Below are positions 8,490 to 15,882 of a DNA stretch of 64,000 nt, piece after piece. The notes below the pieces were generated by a model. The model was not told the DNA's origin and made no database searches. It saw nothing but the letters and a program-made list of their open reading frames with translations. Each line of letters starts with the position of its first letter. Within the stretch, counting starts at the first letter, position 1. Both the position numbers and the translations under genes were made by a program. The DNA is from Jiangella mangrovi. Lineage in GTDB: Bacteria > Actinomycetota > Actinomycetes > Jiangellales > Jiangellaceae. The DNA is taken from positions 3,844,001 to 3,908,000 of the forward strand of contig NZ_JACHMM010000001.1 in assembly GCF_014204975.1 (NCBI RefSeq), written 5' to 3'.

Positions 8490-10217
8490 ATGAGTGTGTT
8501 CGAGTCGGAGCTTCTGCCGAAGCTGCCGCTCGATTCACTGCTGGCCGAGGTGCAGTCACGGTTGCAGGCCGTGGTGGCGGCCCGGGACGGGGTGCACGCA
8601 CTGCTCGAGGCCGTGGTGTCGATCGGGCGGGAGCTCGACCTCGAGACAGCGCTGCGGCGCATCGTCGAGGCCGCCATCGACCTCGTCGACTGTCGCTACG
8701 GCGCCCTGGGCGTGATCGGCCCCGACGGTCAGCTCGCCCAGTTCGTCCCCATCGGGGTGACGGTCGAGGAGATCGCCCGGGTCGCCCAGTGGCCGCACGG
8801 CCGCGGCCTGCTGGGCCTGCTCATCAAGGAGCCCGAGACGCTGCGCCTGGCCGAGATCGGCGACCATCCGGAGTCGTACGGGTTCCCCGAGGGCCACCCG
8901 CCGATGCGCGGCTTCCTGGGGGTGCCGATCCGCATCCGCGACGACGTCTTCGGCAACCTGTACCTGACGGAGAAGAACGGCGGCCGCGAGTTCGACGAGC
9001 AGGACGAGACCATCGTCACGGCGCTCGCCACCGCCGCCGGCATCGCCATCGAGAACGCCCGGCTCTTCGAGGCCAGCCGGCGGCGCGAGACCTGGCTCGA
9101 CGCGTCCGCCGAGGTCACCCAGGCGCTGCTGTCGGGCAGCTCCGTCGACGAGGCGCTGACCCTCATCGCGACCCATGCCCGGACGATGTCGTCGGCGGCG
9201 TCCGCGGTGGTCGTCGCGCCCGAGGCCGACGGCAGCGGGCTCATGCGCGTGCTCGCGGCCGCCGGCGACGGCGCGCCGCCGCTGCGGGGGCTGCGGTTCT
9301 CCGGCACCGGGACGCTGACGCAGACGGTGCTCGAGTCCGGCGAGCCGCGCTCGGTCGCCGAGATCCGCCGCGGCGTGGAGCCGTCGCCGCTGCTGGACCG
9401 GCTGCCGACGGGGCCGGCCATGCTGGTGCCGCTGGGCACCCGGCCGCGCGTCCGCGGCGTCCTCGTCCTGGTCAAGGGCATCGGCGACCCGCCCTTCGCC
9501 GGCGCCGTCATGCGCATGCTGCACGCGTTCGCCAGCCAGGCCGCCGTCGGGCTCGAGCTGGCCGACGCACGCAAGGAGGCCGAGCGTCACGGTCTGGTCG
9601 ACGACCGCGAGCGGATCGCCCGCGACCTGCACGACGTCGTGGTCCAGCGGCTGTTCGCCAGCGCGATGAGCCTGACGGCGGCGGCCCGGCTCATCGACCG
9701 CCCCGACGTCGCGGCGCGGGTCGAGCGGACCGTCGACGACCTCGACGCGACGATCCGGCAGATCCGCTCCACGATCTTCGCGCTGCAGTCGGCCAAGGAG
9801 GACGTGACGGGCACCCTGCGCGGCCGCCTGGTGACGACGGTGCAATCGGCCTCCGAGCAGCTGGGGTTCGCGCCCGGCCTGCAACTGGTCGGCGAGCTGG
9901 ACACGTCCGTGCCCGCCGAGCTGGGCGACCAGCTGGTGCCGGTGCTGCAGGAGTCGCTGTCGAACGTCGTCAAGCACGCCCACGCGAGCCAGGTCACCGC
10001 CGTCGTCGAGCTGACCGGCGGCTGGCTGCGCGTCACCGTCGCCGACGACGGCGTGGGGCTGCCGGCCGAGCGGCGCAACAGCGGCCTGGCCAACCTGGCG
10101 GAGCGGGCGGAGCTGCTCGGCGGTCGGTTCGCCGCCGGCCGCGGCGCCACCGGCGGCACCGTCGTGCGCTGGGAGATTCCCGCTACGCCTCGCGCTGGTC
10201 GCGAGCCTCGGCCTTGA
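8490..10217 (+). CDS. devS: DevS/DosS-like heme-GAF sensor histidine kinase
   Basis: Sensor kinase (575 aa) of the hypoxia/NO/CO-responsive DevS/DosS/DosT family. The order is an N-terminal helix, GAF-A (about 40-190), GAF-B (about 205-365), HisKA_3 dimerisation/phosphoacceptor with DLHDVVVQRLF (His381), and HATPase_c with the N-box (LQESLSNVVKHA) and the G-box (DDGVGLP). GAF-A keeps the GHPPMR motif; its His136 aligns with the proximal heme ligand His149 of mycobacterial DosS, so heme sensing is likely. Start choice: ATG 8490 sits only one base after AGGGGG, while GTG 8496 has better spacing; both give nearly the same protein. The 3' end overlaps the convergent regulator gene by 35 bp. Confidence 0.92.
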   Translation: MSVFESELLPKLPLDSLLAEVQSRLQAVVAARDGVHALLEAVVSIGRELDLETALRRIVEAAIDLVDCRYGALGVIGPDGQLAQFVPIGVTVEEIARVAQWPHGRGLLGLLIKEPETLRLAEIGDHPESYGFPEGHPPMRGFLGVPIRIRDDVFGNLYLTEKNGGREFDEQDETIVTALATAAGIAIENARLFEASRRRETWLDASAEVTQALLSGSSVDEALTLIATHARTMSSAASAVVVAPEADGSGLMRVLAAAGDGAPPLRGLRFSGTGTLTQTVLESGEPRSVAEIRRGVEPSPLLDRLPTGPAMLVPLGTRPRVRGVLVLVKGIGDPPFAGAVMRMLHAFASQAAVGLELADARKEAERHGLVDDRERIARDLHDVVVQRLFASAMSLTAAARLIDRPDVAARVERTVDDLDATIRQIRSTIFALQSAKEDVTGTLRGRLVTTVQSASEQLGFAPGLQLVGELDTSVPAELGDQLVPVLQESLSNVVKHAHASQVTAVVELTGGWLRVTVADDGVGLPAERRNSGLANLAERAELLGGRFAAGRGATGGTVVRWEIPATPRAGREPRP

Positions 10218-10851
10218 GCTGCGCCGACAGCGCGGCGGCCTGGGTGCGCCGGCTCATGTCGAGCTTGGCGAGCAGGTTCGACACGTAGTTCTTCACGGTC
10301 TTCTCGGCGAGGAACATCCGCTCGCCGATCTGCCGGTTCGTCAGCCCCTCACCGATGAGGTCGAGGATGCGCCGCTCCTGGTCGGTCAGGGCGGCCAGCG
10401 GGTCGGCCCGGGTCGCCCGCTCGCGCAGCCGCGCCAGCATGCGCGCGGTGCTCTCGGGGTCCAGCAGCGACTTGCCCAGCGCCAGCGCCCGCACCGCGCC
10501 GATGAGGTCGGTGCCGTGGACCTGCTTGAGCACGTAGCCCGCGGCACCGGCCATGACGGCGTCGAACAGCGCGTCGTCGTCGGCGAACGAGGTGAACATC
10601 AGGCACTGCAGGTCGGGCAGTTGCGAGCGCATCTCCCGGCAGACGGTGACGCCGTCGCCGTCGGGCAGCCGCACGTCGAGGATCGCGACGTCGGGACGCA
10701 ACGCCGGGATGCGGGCCATGGCCTGTTCCGCGGTGCCGGCCTCGCCGACCACCTCGATGTCCGGCTCGGTCTCGAGCAGCGCGGCCACGCCGCGGCGGAC
10801 CACCTCGTGGTCGTCGAGCAGGAAGACCGTGACGACACGATCAGCACTCAC
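10183..10851 (-). CDS. devR: DevR/DosR-like NarL-family response regulator
   Basis: Response regulator (222 aa), probable partner of the adjacent kinase. The receiver domain (about 6-125) has acidic residues LLDDH, phosphoacceptor Asp59 in AILDVRLPDGDG, and a conserved Lys in the GYVLKQ patch. The C-terminal LuxR HTH contains LAEKTVKNYVS and LAKLDMSRRTQAA, nearly identical to the DNA-contacting helix of mycobacterial DosR, so the same GGGAC-N4-GTCCC box is expected. GTG at 10851 is chosen because it gives the family length; an upstream ATG at 10914 would read through the operator. The DosR-like box lies 37-50 bases upstream. Confidence 0.93.
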   Translation of the reverse strand: MSADRVVTVFLLDDHEVVRRGVAALLETEPDIEVVGEAGTAEQAMARIPALRPDVAILDVRLPDGDGVTVCREMRSQLPDLQCLMFTSFADDDALFDAVMAGAAGYVLKQVHGTDLIGAVRALALGKSLLDPESTARMLARLRERATRADPLAALTDQERRILDLIGEGLTNRQIGERMFLAEKTVKNYVSNLLAKLDMSRRTQAAALSAQLKAEARDQREA

Positions 10852-10884
10852 GTGACGACCGTACTGCCCGGTAGCCGGTATGGG

Positions 10885-10904
10885 CATGGGACCTTCGTCC
10901 CTTC
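10885..10904. promoter_or_regulatory. DosR/DevR-type box between divergent genes
   Basis: GGGACCTTCGTCCC (10888-10901) is a perfect GGGAC-N4-GTCCC palindrome, the core of the known DosR consensus TTSGGGACTWWAGTCCCSAA. Its centre is 43 bases upstream of the regulator start and about 50 bases upstream of the probable start of the flavin-binding gene. This is the usual activator position for both directions, so autoregulation and divergent activation are likely. Confidence 0.8.
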
Positions 10905-10945
10905 CCGCGCGCATGGGCGGACGGAACGCTGGGGAGGTGGACCCG

Positions 10946-11326
10946 TTGACGCGTGCCGACCCCGCCGGTCTCGAGCACCTGGACCGGCAGACCTGCTACG
11001 ACCTGCTCTCGCGGACGTTGATCGGGCGGCTGGTGTTCACGCAGGGCGCGCTGCCGGCCATCGAGCCGGTCCGGTTCAGGCTCGAGGGCCACGACGTGGT
11101 CATCGACGCCGAGCTGGGACTCGTCCTGCCGGCGGCGTCGAGAATGGCGGTCGTCGCGTTCGAGGCCGACGCCTACGACGAGGACACCCGCACGGGCTGG
11201 CGCGTGGTGCTGATCGGGCGGTCGCACGCCGACGGCGACCGCGTCCGGATCAGGCCCGAGATCGTCCGCGGCCGCCGGATCCGGTCGCTCCCGCTGACGG
11301 CGCACCAGGACACCGCCGTCGGCTGA
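10946..11326 (+). CDS. Pyridoxamine 5'-phosphate oxidase-like flavin-binding protein (Rv3129-like)
   Basis: Small split-barrel protein of the PNPOx-like family that usually binds FMN/F420 or heme. Visible family features are CYDLLSRTLIGRLVFT at the N-terminus and VVAFEADAYDEDTRTGWRVVLIG, which resembles Rv3129, a member of the mycobacterial DosR regulon. Start choice: TTG 10946 lies 8 bases after GGGGAGG (10931-10937); GTG 10937, ATG 10913 and ATG 10880 are in-frame alternatives, and 10880 would put the DosR box inside the gene. It is divergent from devR and likely induced with it under hypoxia or NO. The catalytic role is unknown. Confidence 0.8.
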   Translation: MTRADPAGLEHLDRQTCYDLLSRTLIGRLVFTQGALPAIEPVRFRLEGHDVVIDAELGLVLPAASRMAVVAFEADAYDEDTRTGWRVVLIGRSHADGDRVRIRPEIVRGRRIRSLPLTAHQDTAVG

Positions 11327-11400
11327 GCCGTCGTCCGCGCCGGCCCCGCCGGCGACGGAGGGCGCGAGTTCGAGGCTCGGCGTGGGGGCTGACGTGGGTC

Positions 11401-11539
11401 GGGCCCTGCTGACTCGATTGTCGAGGGCGCGGCGGCGCGCCTCAAGTCTGCGCGCGCTGTGGTTGTTTTGCCGCTGTGGTTGGGGGCGCTGGACTTGACC
11501 CGCGCCGCCGCGCCCTCGCCTTTCACAGCACCAGGGCCC
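11401..11539. repeat. Large hairpin element, copy A
   Basis: Extended imperfect hairpin. The outermost stem GGGCCCTGCTG (11401-11411) pairs with 11526-11539 leaving a 3-base bulge. A perfect 18-bp GC stem follows (11422-11439 with 11501-11518), then a CC/CC mismatch, then TCAAGTC/GACTTGA (11442-11448 with 11492-11498). The 43-base loop contains CTGTGGTTG twice. The same architecture, with different but compensating bases in the 14-18 bp stem, occurs at 47494-47644. Function unknown. Confidence 0.8.
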
Positions 11540-11661
11540 CCTCCCCGGAATGGCCCCGGCCCTTGGCGGCGCTGTGTCTCGGGTTGCGCTGGCCGCTACC
11601 TGTTCTCGTGTGGATGGGCCATTGGTCTCGCTGTGGTCCAGTTCCGCCGGCCGCCAACTGT

Positions 11662-11718
11662 TGATCATGGAGAAGAGCGGCTTCCGGCGCGCTGGGAACC
11701 CGCACTTCTCCATGATCA
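11662..11718. repeat. TGATCA-ended hairpin 1
   Basis: Perfect 14-bp inverted repeat TGATCATGGAGAAG (11662-11675) and CTTCTCCATGATCA (11705-11718) around a 29-base loop. Its right arm overlaps the left arm of the next hairpin by 8 bases, so the two stems exclude each other. Confidence 0.7.
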
Positions 11719-11764
11719 TCGGCGATCGCTGGCGCCCTGACACCAGCGATCGCCGATGATCATG
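11711..11764 (-). terminator. TGATCA-ended hairpin 2 downstream of the MerR gene
   Basis: Perfect 22-bp inverted repeat (11711-11732 with 11743-11764) with a 10-base loop; the arms run CATGATCATC...GCTGG and CCAGC...GATGATCATG. It begins 9 bases after the merR-type stop codon, so a terminator role on the minus strand is likely. The ATGATCAT ends are shared with hairpins at 11662 and 36103. Confidence 0.6.
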
Positions 11765-11773
11765 CCCGGCGGC

Positions 11774-12229
11774 TCACGCCTCGTGGGCCAGGCCGGTGAA
11801 GGGGATCGGGCAGTCCGGGCTGCCCGCGCAGTCGCGCAGCTCGTGGCAGCCGGCGTCCAGCGCCGCCCGCAGGGTGTCGCGGATCGCGACCAGGTCGGCG
11901 ATCCGCGACTCGATCTCGGCGATCTTCGCCGCGGCCCGCTCGTGCAGGTCGGCGTCGGTGCGGGCGTGCCGGCGGCCGGTGTGGACGAGCTCGGAGATCT
12001 CGTCCAGCGTGAACCCGAGCCGCTGGGCCGCCTTGATGACCCGGACGGTCGTGACGGCGTCGGGCGGGTAGACGCGGTGGCCGCCGAGCGTGCGGTCCGG
12101 CGCGGCGAGCAGTCCGCGTCGCTCGTAGTAGCGCAGCGTCTGCAGGTTGACCTCGGCCGCGGCGGCCAGTTCGCCGCTGCGCAGCCCGCCCCCGGGCCAG
12201 GCGGACGGCGCGTCGGCGATGATGTCCAT
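11774..12229 (-). CDS. MerR-family metal-responsive-type regulator
   Basis: DNA-bending transcription regulator (151 aa). The N-terminal winged helix (about 16-85) shows LAAAAEVNLQTLRYYERRGL and GHRVYPPDAV, followed by the dimerisation helix and a C-terminal Cys cluster C128-x5-C134-x5-C140 ending CPIPF. This recalls MerR's metal site. However, the cysteine that MerR has just before the dimer helix is absent (His83 and His88 lie there), so metal and specificity are open. No metal-resistance gene is adjacent. The ATG at 12229 lies where a transcript from the upstream -10 would begin, suggesting leaderless expression. Confidence 0.88.
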   Translation of the reverse strand: MDIIADAPSAWPGGGLRSGELAAAAEVNLQTLRYYERRGLLAAPDRTLGGHRVYPPDAVTTVRVIKAAQRLGFTLDEISELVHTGRRHARTDADLHERAAAKIAEIESRIADLVAIRDTLRAALDAGCHELRDCAGSPDCPIPFTGLAHEA

Positions 12230-12235
12230 GTCCCG

Positions 12236-12267
12236 ACGGTAGACCCGTACCCGGGTACCGGTTGCAA
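12236..12267 (-). promoter_or_regulatory. MerR-type stretched promoter with operator dyad
   Basis: On the minus strand TTGCAA (12267-12262) and TACCGT (12241-12236) are separated by 20 bases, the over-long spacer typical of MerR-controlled promoters. Inside the spacer, CCGTAC-CCGG-GTACCGG (12245-12261) closely resembles the mercury mer operator half-sites CCGTAC-N4-GTACGG. The expected transcript start coincides with the MerR start codon. Autoregulation is the likely use. Confidence 0.7.
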
Positions 12268-12285
12268 GCCCGCGCGGAGGTGGCG

Positions 12286-12684
12286 ATGCCCGGCTGGCTC
12301 CAGGCCGTCCTCGTCGCGGCGGGCGTGCTCGTCCTGACCTGGGTCGTGCTGGTCGTGCTGGCGGCGCGGCTGCCGCCGGGCCTGGCGAAGGACCTCGCCG
12401 GGTTCCTGCCCGACTGCGTCACCACCGCCCGGCGGCTGCGCCGCGACCCGCGGGTGCCGCGCCGGGCCCGGGTCGCCGTCCTGTTCGGCATGCTCTGGGT
12501 GCTGTCGCCGATCGACCTCATCCCTGAGTTCCTGCCGGTCATCGGCCCGCTCGACGACGTCGTCGTGGTCGCCCTGGTGCTGCGCTACGCCGCGAGGTCG
12601 GTGCCGGCCGAGGCCCTGTTCGAGGCCTGGCCGGGCAACCCGGACCTGCTGCGCCGCCTCGTCGGGATCAGTCCGCCTCGATGA
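12286..12684 (+). CDS. DUF1232 (YkvA-like) small membrane protein
   Basis: 132-residue protein with an N-terminal transmembrane helix (about 5-28). The DUF1232 hallmark follows: ARVAVLFGMLWVLSPIDLIP, then EFLPVIGPLDDVVVVALVLRY, a hairpin of two amphipathic or hydrophobic helices. ATG 12286 follows GGAGG (12276-12280); the more upstream ATG 12262 has no ribosome site. The function of the family is unknown. The gene is divergent from the MerR gene and could share its control region. Its 3' end overlaps the convergent GH3 gene by 17 bases. Confidence 0.85.
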   Translation: MPGWLQAVLVAAGVLVLTWVVLVVLAARLPPGLAKDLAGFLPDCVTTARRLRRDPRVPRRARVAVLFGMLWVLSPIDLIPEFLPVIGPLDDVVVVALVLRYAARSVPAEALFEAWPGNPDLLRRLVGISPPR

Positions 12685-15022
12685 CCCCCGGGGTCGTCAT
12701 CACCCGGGGACCATCGAGGACGCGGACGCCGGCGCCGGTGATCTCGAGCTCGGCGGCGACGGGGAGATCCTCGCTGGACCGGCCGGCGGCGAGTGTGAAC
12801 GTGCCCGGCTCGACGATCCGGCGCAGGTCCAGGCCGATGAACGAGGTGCGGTCGGCGTGGACGGTGAACCGCACCCGGCGCGTTTCGCCCACCGCCAGCG
12901 GCACCCGGTGGAACCCGGCCAGCTCGCGCACCGGCCGGACCGTCTGTGCGACGTGGTCGGTGAGGTAGAGCTGGACGACCTCGTCGACCGGCCGGTCGCC
13001 GGTGTTGCGCACCGTGACCGTCACGTCGACGGAGCCATCGGCGGAGATCGACGGCGCGCTGAGTGTCAGCGCCTCGTAGGCCACCGTCGTGTACGCCAGG
13101 CCGTGCCCGAACGGGTACAGCGGCGCGGGGTCGAGGTTCGACACGCCGTCGGTGCGCTGGTCCAGCCGGGCCGCGCGGTAGGTCGGCAGCGACGACGACG
13201 GCGTCCGCGGGACGGCGACGGGCAGCCGGCCGCTCGGCTGCACGCGCCCGGACAGCACCCCGGCGATGGCCGCCCCGCCCTCCTCACCCGGCAGGAACGC
13301 CTGGACCACGGCCGCGCACCGGGGCGCGAGGTCGCCGAGCGCGTACGGCCGCCCGGACACCACCACCAGCACGACCGGCGTGCCGGCGTCCAGCACGGCC
13401 GCCACCAGGTCGGCCTGGACGCCCGGCAGCGCGAGGTCGGGCGCGTCGCACCCCTCGCCGGACGTGCCGCGGCCGAACAGCCCGGCCAGGTCGCCGACCG
13501 CCACGACCGCGACGTCCGCCCCGGCGGCCAGTTCGGCCGCCGCCGCGAACCCGGACCGGTCGTCGCCGGTGATCGCCGCGCCGGTGGCATGCATGACGTC
13601 GGCCCCGCCGAACTCCGTGCGCAGCGCGTCCAGCAGCGTCGGCACCGCGACACCCAGGTCGGTGCCGTCGCCGTACTGCGCCAGCACGTGGTTGGGGAAG
13701 GAGTAGCAGCCGAGGAACGTGCGCGGCTCGACGGCGGTAGTGCCGACGACCGCGACCTTCCGGGCCGACGGCGTCAGCGGCAGGGTGCCGTCGTTGGCCA
13801 GCAGCACGACGGACTCCTCGGCCAGCCGCGCCGCGAGCGACCGGTTGGCGGGGGAGTCGAGGTCGATCGTCTCCGGGTCCGCCGTCCGCGGCTCCCAGTC
13901 CGGGTCGAGCAGGCCGAGCCGGGCCTTCTGCAGCAGCACGCGCCGGGCGGCGTCGTCCAGCGCCGCCGCCGGGATGACGCCGTCGCGCACCTGCGCCGCC
14001 AGCCGCGCGAACCCGACCGTCTCGGGCAGCTCGACGTCCACCCCGGCGGTCAGCGCGAGCCGGCCGGCGCCGTCGTCGTCGGCCGCGATCCGGTGCATGG
14101 CCTGCAGGAACGGGACCGCCCAGTAGTCCGACACGACCGTTCCGTCGAAGCCCCACTGCTCGCGCAGCAGCGTCGTCAGCAGCTCGCGGCTGGCCGTCGG
14201 CGGGACGCCGTCGACCGCCGCGTAGGACGCCATGACCGAGCCGGCCGCGCCCTCGCGGACCGCCAGCTCGAACGGCGGCAGCAGCACCTCGGCCAGCTCG
14301 CGCGGCCCGGCGGACACCGGCGCGTGGTTGCGCGCGGACCGCGACGCCGAGTAGCCGGCGAAGTGCTTCAACGTCGCCACCAGGCCGGACGCCTGCAGGC
14401 CGCGGACGTACGCCGTCGCCGTCGTCGCCACCAGGTACGGGTCCTCGCCGATGGACTCCTCGACCCGGCCCCAGCGGTAGTCGCGGACCACGTCGAGCAC
14501 GGGGGAGAGGCCCTGGTCGATGCCGACGGAGCGCAGGTCACGGCCGATCGCCGCGGCCATCTCCTCGACCAGCGCCGGGTCGAACGCCGCGCCCCACGCC
14601 AGCGGCGTCGGGTACACCGTCGCGCCGTACGCCGTGAACCCCGTCAGGCACTCCTCGTGCGCGATGGCCGGGATCCCGAACCGCGACACCCGCTGCACGT
14701 GCGCCTGGCGGGCGCGCAGGTCGGCGATCCCGTCGGCGGCGGTGACCGGTGCCGTCCCGTACACCCGGGTGATGTGGCCGAGGCCGAACTCGAGCGCGTC
14801 GGCGAACGAGGCCGGCCCGGCCATCTCGCCCTCCATGGGCGCGACCTGGGTGTCGTCGACGGCGTCGCCGTGGCCGCCGGGCCGCTGCCAGAAGCTGCCG
14901 AGCTGGCCGGCCTTCTCCTCGGGCGTCATCGCGGCGAGCAACGCGTCGACCCGCTCGGCGAGCGGCCGGGCGGTGTCGTGCCAGGGGCCCGTGCGCGGGC
15001 CGGCCCATGCGTGAGCAGTCAT
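12668..15022 (-). CDS. Glycoside hydrolase family 3 beta-glucosidase-type enzyme
   Basis: Intracellular beta-glycosidase (784 aa, no signal peptide). The N-terminal (alpha/beta)8 GH3 domain contains KHFAGY and nucleophile Asp299 in VVSDYWAV. The alpha/beta sandwich domain (about 390-620) and a C-terminal fibronectin-III-like domain (VRNTGDRPVDEVVQLYL) follow. ATG 15022 is preferred (GAGG in range); ATG 15028 adds two residues. It is the last gene of a sugar ABC operon, 23 bases after the second permease. It probably hydrolyses the imported beta-glucoside or xylo-oligosaccharide; the exact sugar is not determined. Confidence 0.92.
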   Translation of the reverse strand: MTAHAWAGPRTGPWHDTARPLAERVDALLAAMTPEEKAGQLGSFWQRPGGHGDAVDDTQVAPMEGEMAGPASFADALEFGLGHITRVYGTAPVTAADGIADLRARQAHVQRVSRFGIPAIAHEECLTGFTAYGATVYPTPLAWGAAFDPALVEEMAAAIGRDLRSVGIDQGLSPVLDVVRDYRWGRVEESIGEDPYLVATTATAYVRGLQASGLVATLKHFAGYSASRSARNHAPVSAGPRELAEVLLPPFELAVREGAAGSVMASYAAVDGVPPTASRELLTTLLREQWGFDGTVVSDYWAVPFLQAMHRIAADDDGAGRLALTAGVDVELPETVGFARLAAQVRDGVIPAAALDDAARRVLLQKARLGLLDPDWEPRTADPETIDLDSPANRSLAARLAEESVVLLANDGTLPLTPSARKVAVVGTTAVEPRTFLGCYSFPNHVLAQYGDGTDLGVAVPTLLDALRTEFGGADVMHATGAAITGDDRSGFAAAAELAAGADVAVVAVGDLAGLFGRGTSGEGCDAPDLALPGVQADLVAAVLDAGTPVVLVVVSGRPYALGDLAPRCAAVVQAFLPGEEGGAAIAGVLSGRVQPSGRLPVAVPRTPSSSLPTYRAARLDQRTDGVSNLDPAPLYPFGHGLAYTTVAYEALTLSAPSISADGSVDVTVTVRNTGDRPVDEVVQLYLTDHVAQTVRPVRELAGFHRVPLAVGETRRVRFTVHADRTSFIGLDLRRIVEPGTFTLAAGRSSEDLPVAAELEITGAGVRVLDGPRVMTTPGVIEAD

Positions 15023-15045
15023 CGACATCCTCAGACGTGGTGGGT

Positions 15046-15882
15046 TCACTTGCCGAAGCCGGCGGTGAGGCCGGACACCAGGTAGCGCCGGCCGACGATG
15101 AACGCGGCCAGGATGGGCAGCGCGGAGAGCGTGACAGCGGCCAGCACGGCGGGCACGTTGACCGCGAACTGGCCCTGGTAGGTCCACAGCGACAGCGGCA
15201 GCACCCGCACCGACGAGCTCTGGGTGAGGACCAGCGGGAACAGGAACCCGTTCCAGACCTGCAGCGCCTGGTAGATGCCGACGGTGATGAGCGCGGGCCG
15301 GCTCAGCGGCGTCACGAGCGACCACAGGATCCGCCAGTCGCCGGCGCCGTCGGCCCGCATCGACTCGAACAGCTCCGCGGGGATGTCGCGGACGAAGTTC
15401 ACGATGATCAGCACGCTGATCGGGATCGCGAACGCGACCGCCGGCAGCATCAGCGCGAGCAGGCTGTCGTACAGGCCGAGCTGGATGATCAGGTAGTAGA
15501 CCGGGATGATCGTCGCCTGCACCGGGATCGCCAGCCCCAGCAGCACCAGCCGCAGCGAGCCGCGGGACAGCGGCGTGCCGGCACGGACCAGGTAGTACGA
15601 CGCCATGAGCGACACCGTCAGCACCACGGCCACGGACACGACGGTGACGAGGACGCTGTTGCCCAGGTAGCGCAGGAAGTCGTTCTCGAGCACCAGCCGG
15701 TACGCGTCCAGCGTCGGGCTCGACGGCGGCAGCAGCGGGTTCTCGACGTAGTAGTCCTGCTGCGAGCGCAGGCTGGTGAGCACCAGGTAGTAGATCGGCA
15801 CGACTGTGACGACGAGCCAGACCAGCCCGCCAAGGGCGCCGAGGACGTTCGGGGTCTCCTTGATCGCGCGGCCGCTCATCAT
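15046..15882 (-). CDS. MalG-type carbohydrate ABC permease
   Basis: Second membrane subunit (278 aa) of a CUT1-family sugar importer, with six hydrophobic segments. The EAA loop is near residues 180-200 (ESMRADGAGDWRILWSLVTP). The start is the ATG in the ATGA overlap with the upstream permease. A longer open frame reaching to 16644 is the shadow of that permease. It works with the MalF-type partner, the lipoprotein receptor and an ATPase that is not encoded here (CUT1 systems often share an MsiK-type ATPase encoded elsewhere). Confidence 0.92.
   Translation of the reverse strand: MMSGRAIKETPNVLGALGGLVWLVVTVVPIYYLVLTSLRSQQDYYVENPLLPPSSPTLDAYRLVLENDFLRYLGNSVLVTVVSVAVVLTVSLMASYYLVRAGTPLSRGSLRLVLLGLAIPVQATIIPVYYLIIQLGLYDSLLALMLPAVAFAIPISVLIIVNFVRDIPAELFESMRADGAGDWRILWSLVTPLSRPALITVGIYQALQVWNGFLFPLVLTQSSSVRVLPLSLWTYQGQFAVNVPAVLAAVTLSALPILAAFIVGRRYLVSGLTAGFGK

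Larger units (their letters stand above)
11327..11773. other. Convergent intergenic region packed with hairpins
   Basis: No gene is supported in this 447-bp gap between convergent genes. It holds a large covarying hairpin element (11401-11539) and two TGATCA-ended hairpins that share one arm (11662-11764). Short ORFs here are readings through the repeats and resemble no family. Confidence 0.7.

Noticed and set aside
11459..11740. Short ORFs in the 11.3-11.8 kb gap
   Set aside because: They run through inverted repeats, lack ribosome sites and resemble only the equivalent readings of the 47.5-kb repeat copy.
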